From Minisyncoccota bacterium (lineage in GTDB: Bacteria > Patescibacteriota > Minisyncoccia > Phycocordibacterales > UBA9973), in assembly GCA_017984185.1 (NCBI GenBank), contig JAGNZX010000011.1, forward strand, positions 1 to 12,128: a stretch of 12,128 bases of DNA, written 5' to 3'. The stretch's first letter is position 1. Each line of letters begins with the position of its first letter. The notes under the pieces are model-generated. The model ran no database searches, was not told the DNA's origin, and saw only the letters and a program-made list of their open reading frames with translations. Positions 11,608 to 12,128 of the stretch are shown one piece after another. A program made the position numbers and the translations under genes.

Positions 11608-12128
11608 TTATTTTTCCAATTCTATTAGAGTTAGTGGCCCTACAATACCGTCAGCAACCAAGCCCTTGGACTTTTGGAATTTAATTACAGCCATACGAGT
11701 TAACAAACCAAATAAATTTGTTTCTTTCCCGACTGAACCTACTCCAGATTTAGCCACCAAATAACCTTTTTCATTTAATTTTTTTTGCAACAACTTCACA
11801 TCTTCTCCAGTCACACCTCTACGAAGAATGCGATTTAGTTTGACTGTATTGTTTGTGCTAATCGGTGTGGCGACATTGGTCACAGAATTTTGATTTGAAT
11901 TCAAAACCAGAACGCGTCTTGGAGCGGATCCGCTAATTGTTCTATGTTCCGGCTCGGGTACAGGTTCAGGAACTACTGTATCTTCAATATTATTAAAAAT
12001 GGCTATACCAGAAATAACCGTAGAGCCTGCCTTAACTAAGTTTCCACTTGCGATAAGGGAAACACCACTCATTAAAAACTGTACGTCACCCACCACACCT
12101 GCATTAAAAGCGGTAGCCAAACTGGTGG
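11608..12128 (-). CDS. Peptidoglycan-binding domain protein (5' end outside window)
   Basis: The frame is open to the right edge. The most upstream in-frame start-type codon is a TTG at 12120, and the codons before it (Thr-Ser) continue without a stop, so the gene very probably starts beyond the window and only about 173 C-terminal residues are seen. Numbering from the TTG, residues about 1-45 are a Gly/Ala/Ser/Val-rich segment (DVQFLMSGVSLIASGNLVKA), residues 50-90 a Pro/Glu- and Asn/Ser/Thr-rich linker (VVPEPVPEPEHRT), and residues about 95-168 a PG_binding_1 domain: LRRGVTGEDVKLLQKKLNEK GY, AVIKFQKSKGL and DGIVGPLT. Such a domain anchors secreted proteins to the cell wall; the function of the missing N-terminal part is unknown. 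It is convergent with tRNA-Cys and no terminator separates them. Confidence 0.85.
   Translation of the reverse strand, partial: TSLATAFNAGVVGDVQFLMSGVSLIASGNLVKAGSTVISGIAIFNNIEDTVVPEPVPEPEHRTISGSAPRRVLVLNSNQNSVTNVATPISTNNTVKLNRILRRGVTGEDVKLLQKKLNEKGYLVAKSGVGSVGKETNLFGLLTRMAVIKFQKSKGLVADGIVGPLTLIELEK

Noticed and set aside
547..11610. Possible recoding of TGA (as in Gracilibacteria/SR1), since ten visible stops are six TAA, four TAG and no TGA
   Set aside because: The long conserved genes read at full length with no in-frame TGA, so the standard code suffices. Ten stops are too few to infer loss of TGA as a stop.

Overview
The window reads like a piece of a reduced bacterial genome of the Candidate Phyla Radiation (Patescibacteria, most likely a Parcubacteria-type lineage). 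This is inference. It rests on moderately A+T-rich sequence, very tight gene packing, an IF-2 without its long N-terminal extension, a sigma-region-4/HARE-HTH regulator, a degenerate HtrA-like membrane protein, and an edge protein resembling the membrane proteins found next to CPR secretion/conjugation ATPases. No gene start has a Shine-Dalgarno sequence. All ten visible stop codons are TAA or TAG, and the long genes contain no in-frame TGA, so the standard bacterial code fits.

Region 1 (1-3383, minus strand) is a probable operon read right to left: typA (translational GTPase), the sigma-4/HARE regulator, and the first 177 codons of a membrane protein that runs off the left edge. Region 2 (3384-4502, minus) holds a terminator-like hairpin, a membrane-anchored VanY-type D,D-carboxypeptidase, an unusual non-coding segment, and tRNA-Tyr(GUA). 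The non-coding segment has a 21-bp duplication of the tRNA-Tyr 3' end, a large palindrome abutting the tRNA and a G+C-rich block; it is the most anomalous part of the window. Region 3 (4503-9146, minus) holds, in transcription order, a cysteine desulfurase, a catalytically dead HtrA-like protein 3 nt downstream, and a two-AAA+-domain Clp/Hsp100 ATPase with a ClpB-like middle domain and a ClpP-docking-type IGF loop.

Region 4 (9147-9170) is a 24-bp divergent promoter from which both flanking genes appear to be transcribed with little or no leader. Region 5 (9171-11602, plus) is a translation operon: DUF4446 protein, infB, rbfA, then tRNA-Cys(GCA). Region 6 (11608-12128, minus) is the C-terminal part of a peptidoglycan-binding-domain protein, convergent with tRNA-Cys and cut by the right edge.

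Functionally the window is mostly translation and ribosome maturation (TypA, IF-2, RbfA, two tRNAs), protein quality control (Clp ATPase, pseudo-protease), sulfur transfer, and the cell wall/surface (VanY, peptidoglycan-binding protein, secretion-like membrane protein). There is no gene-free stretch longer than 300 bases; the longest is 4208-4369. I see no CRISPR array, no transposase and no clear defence system.
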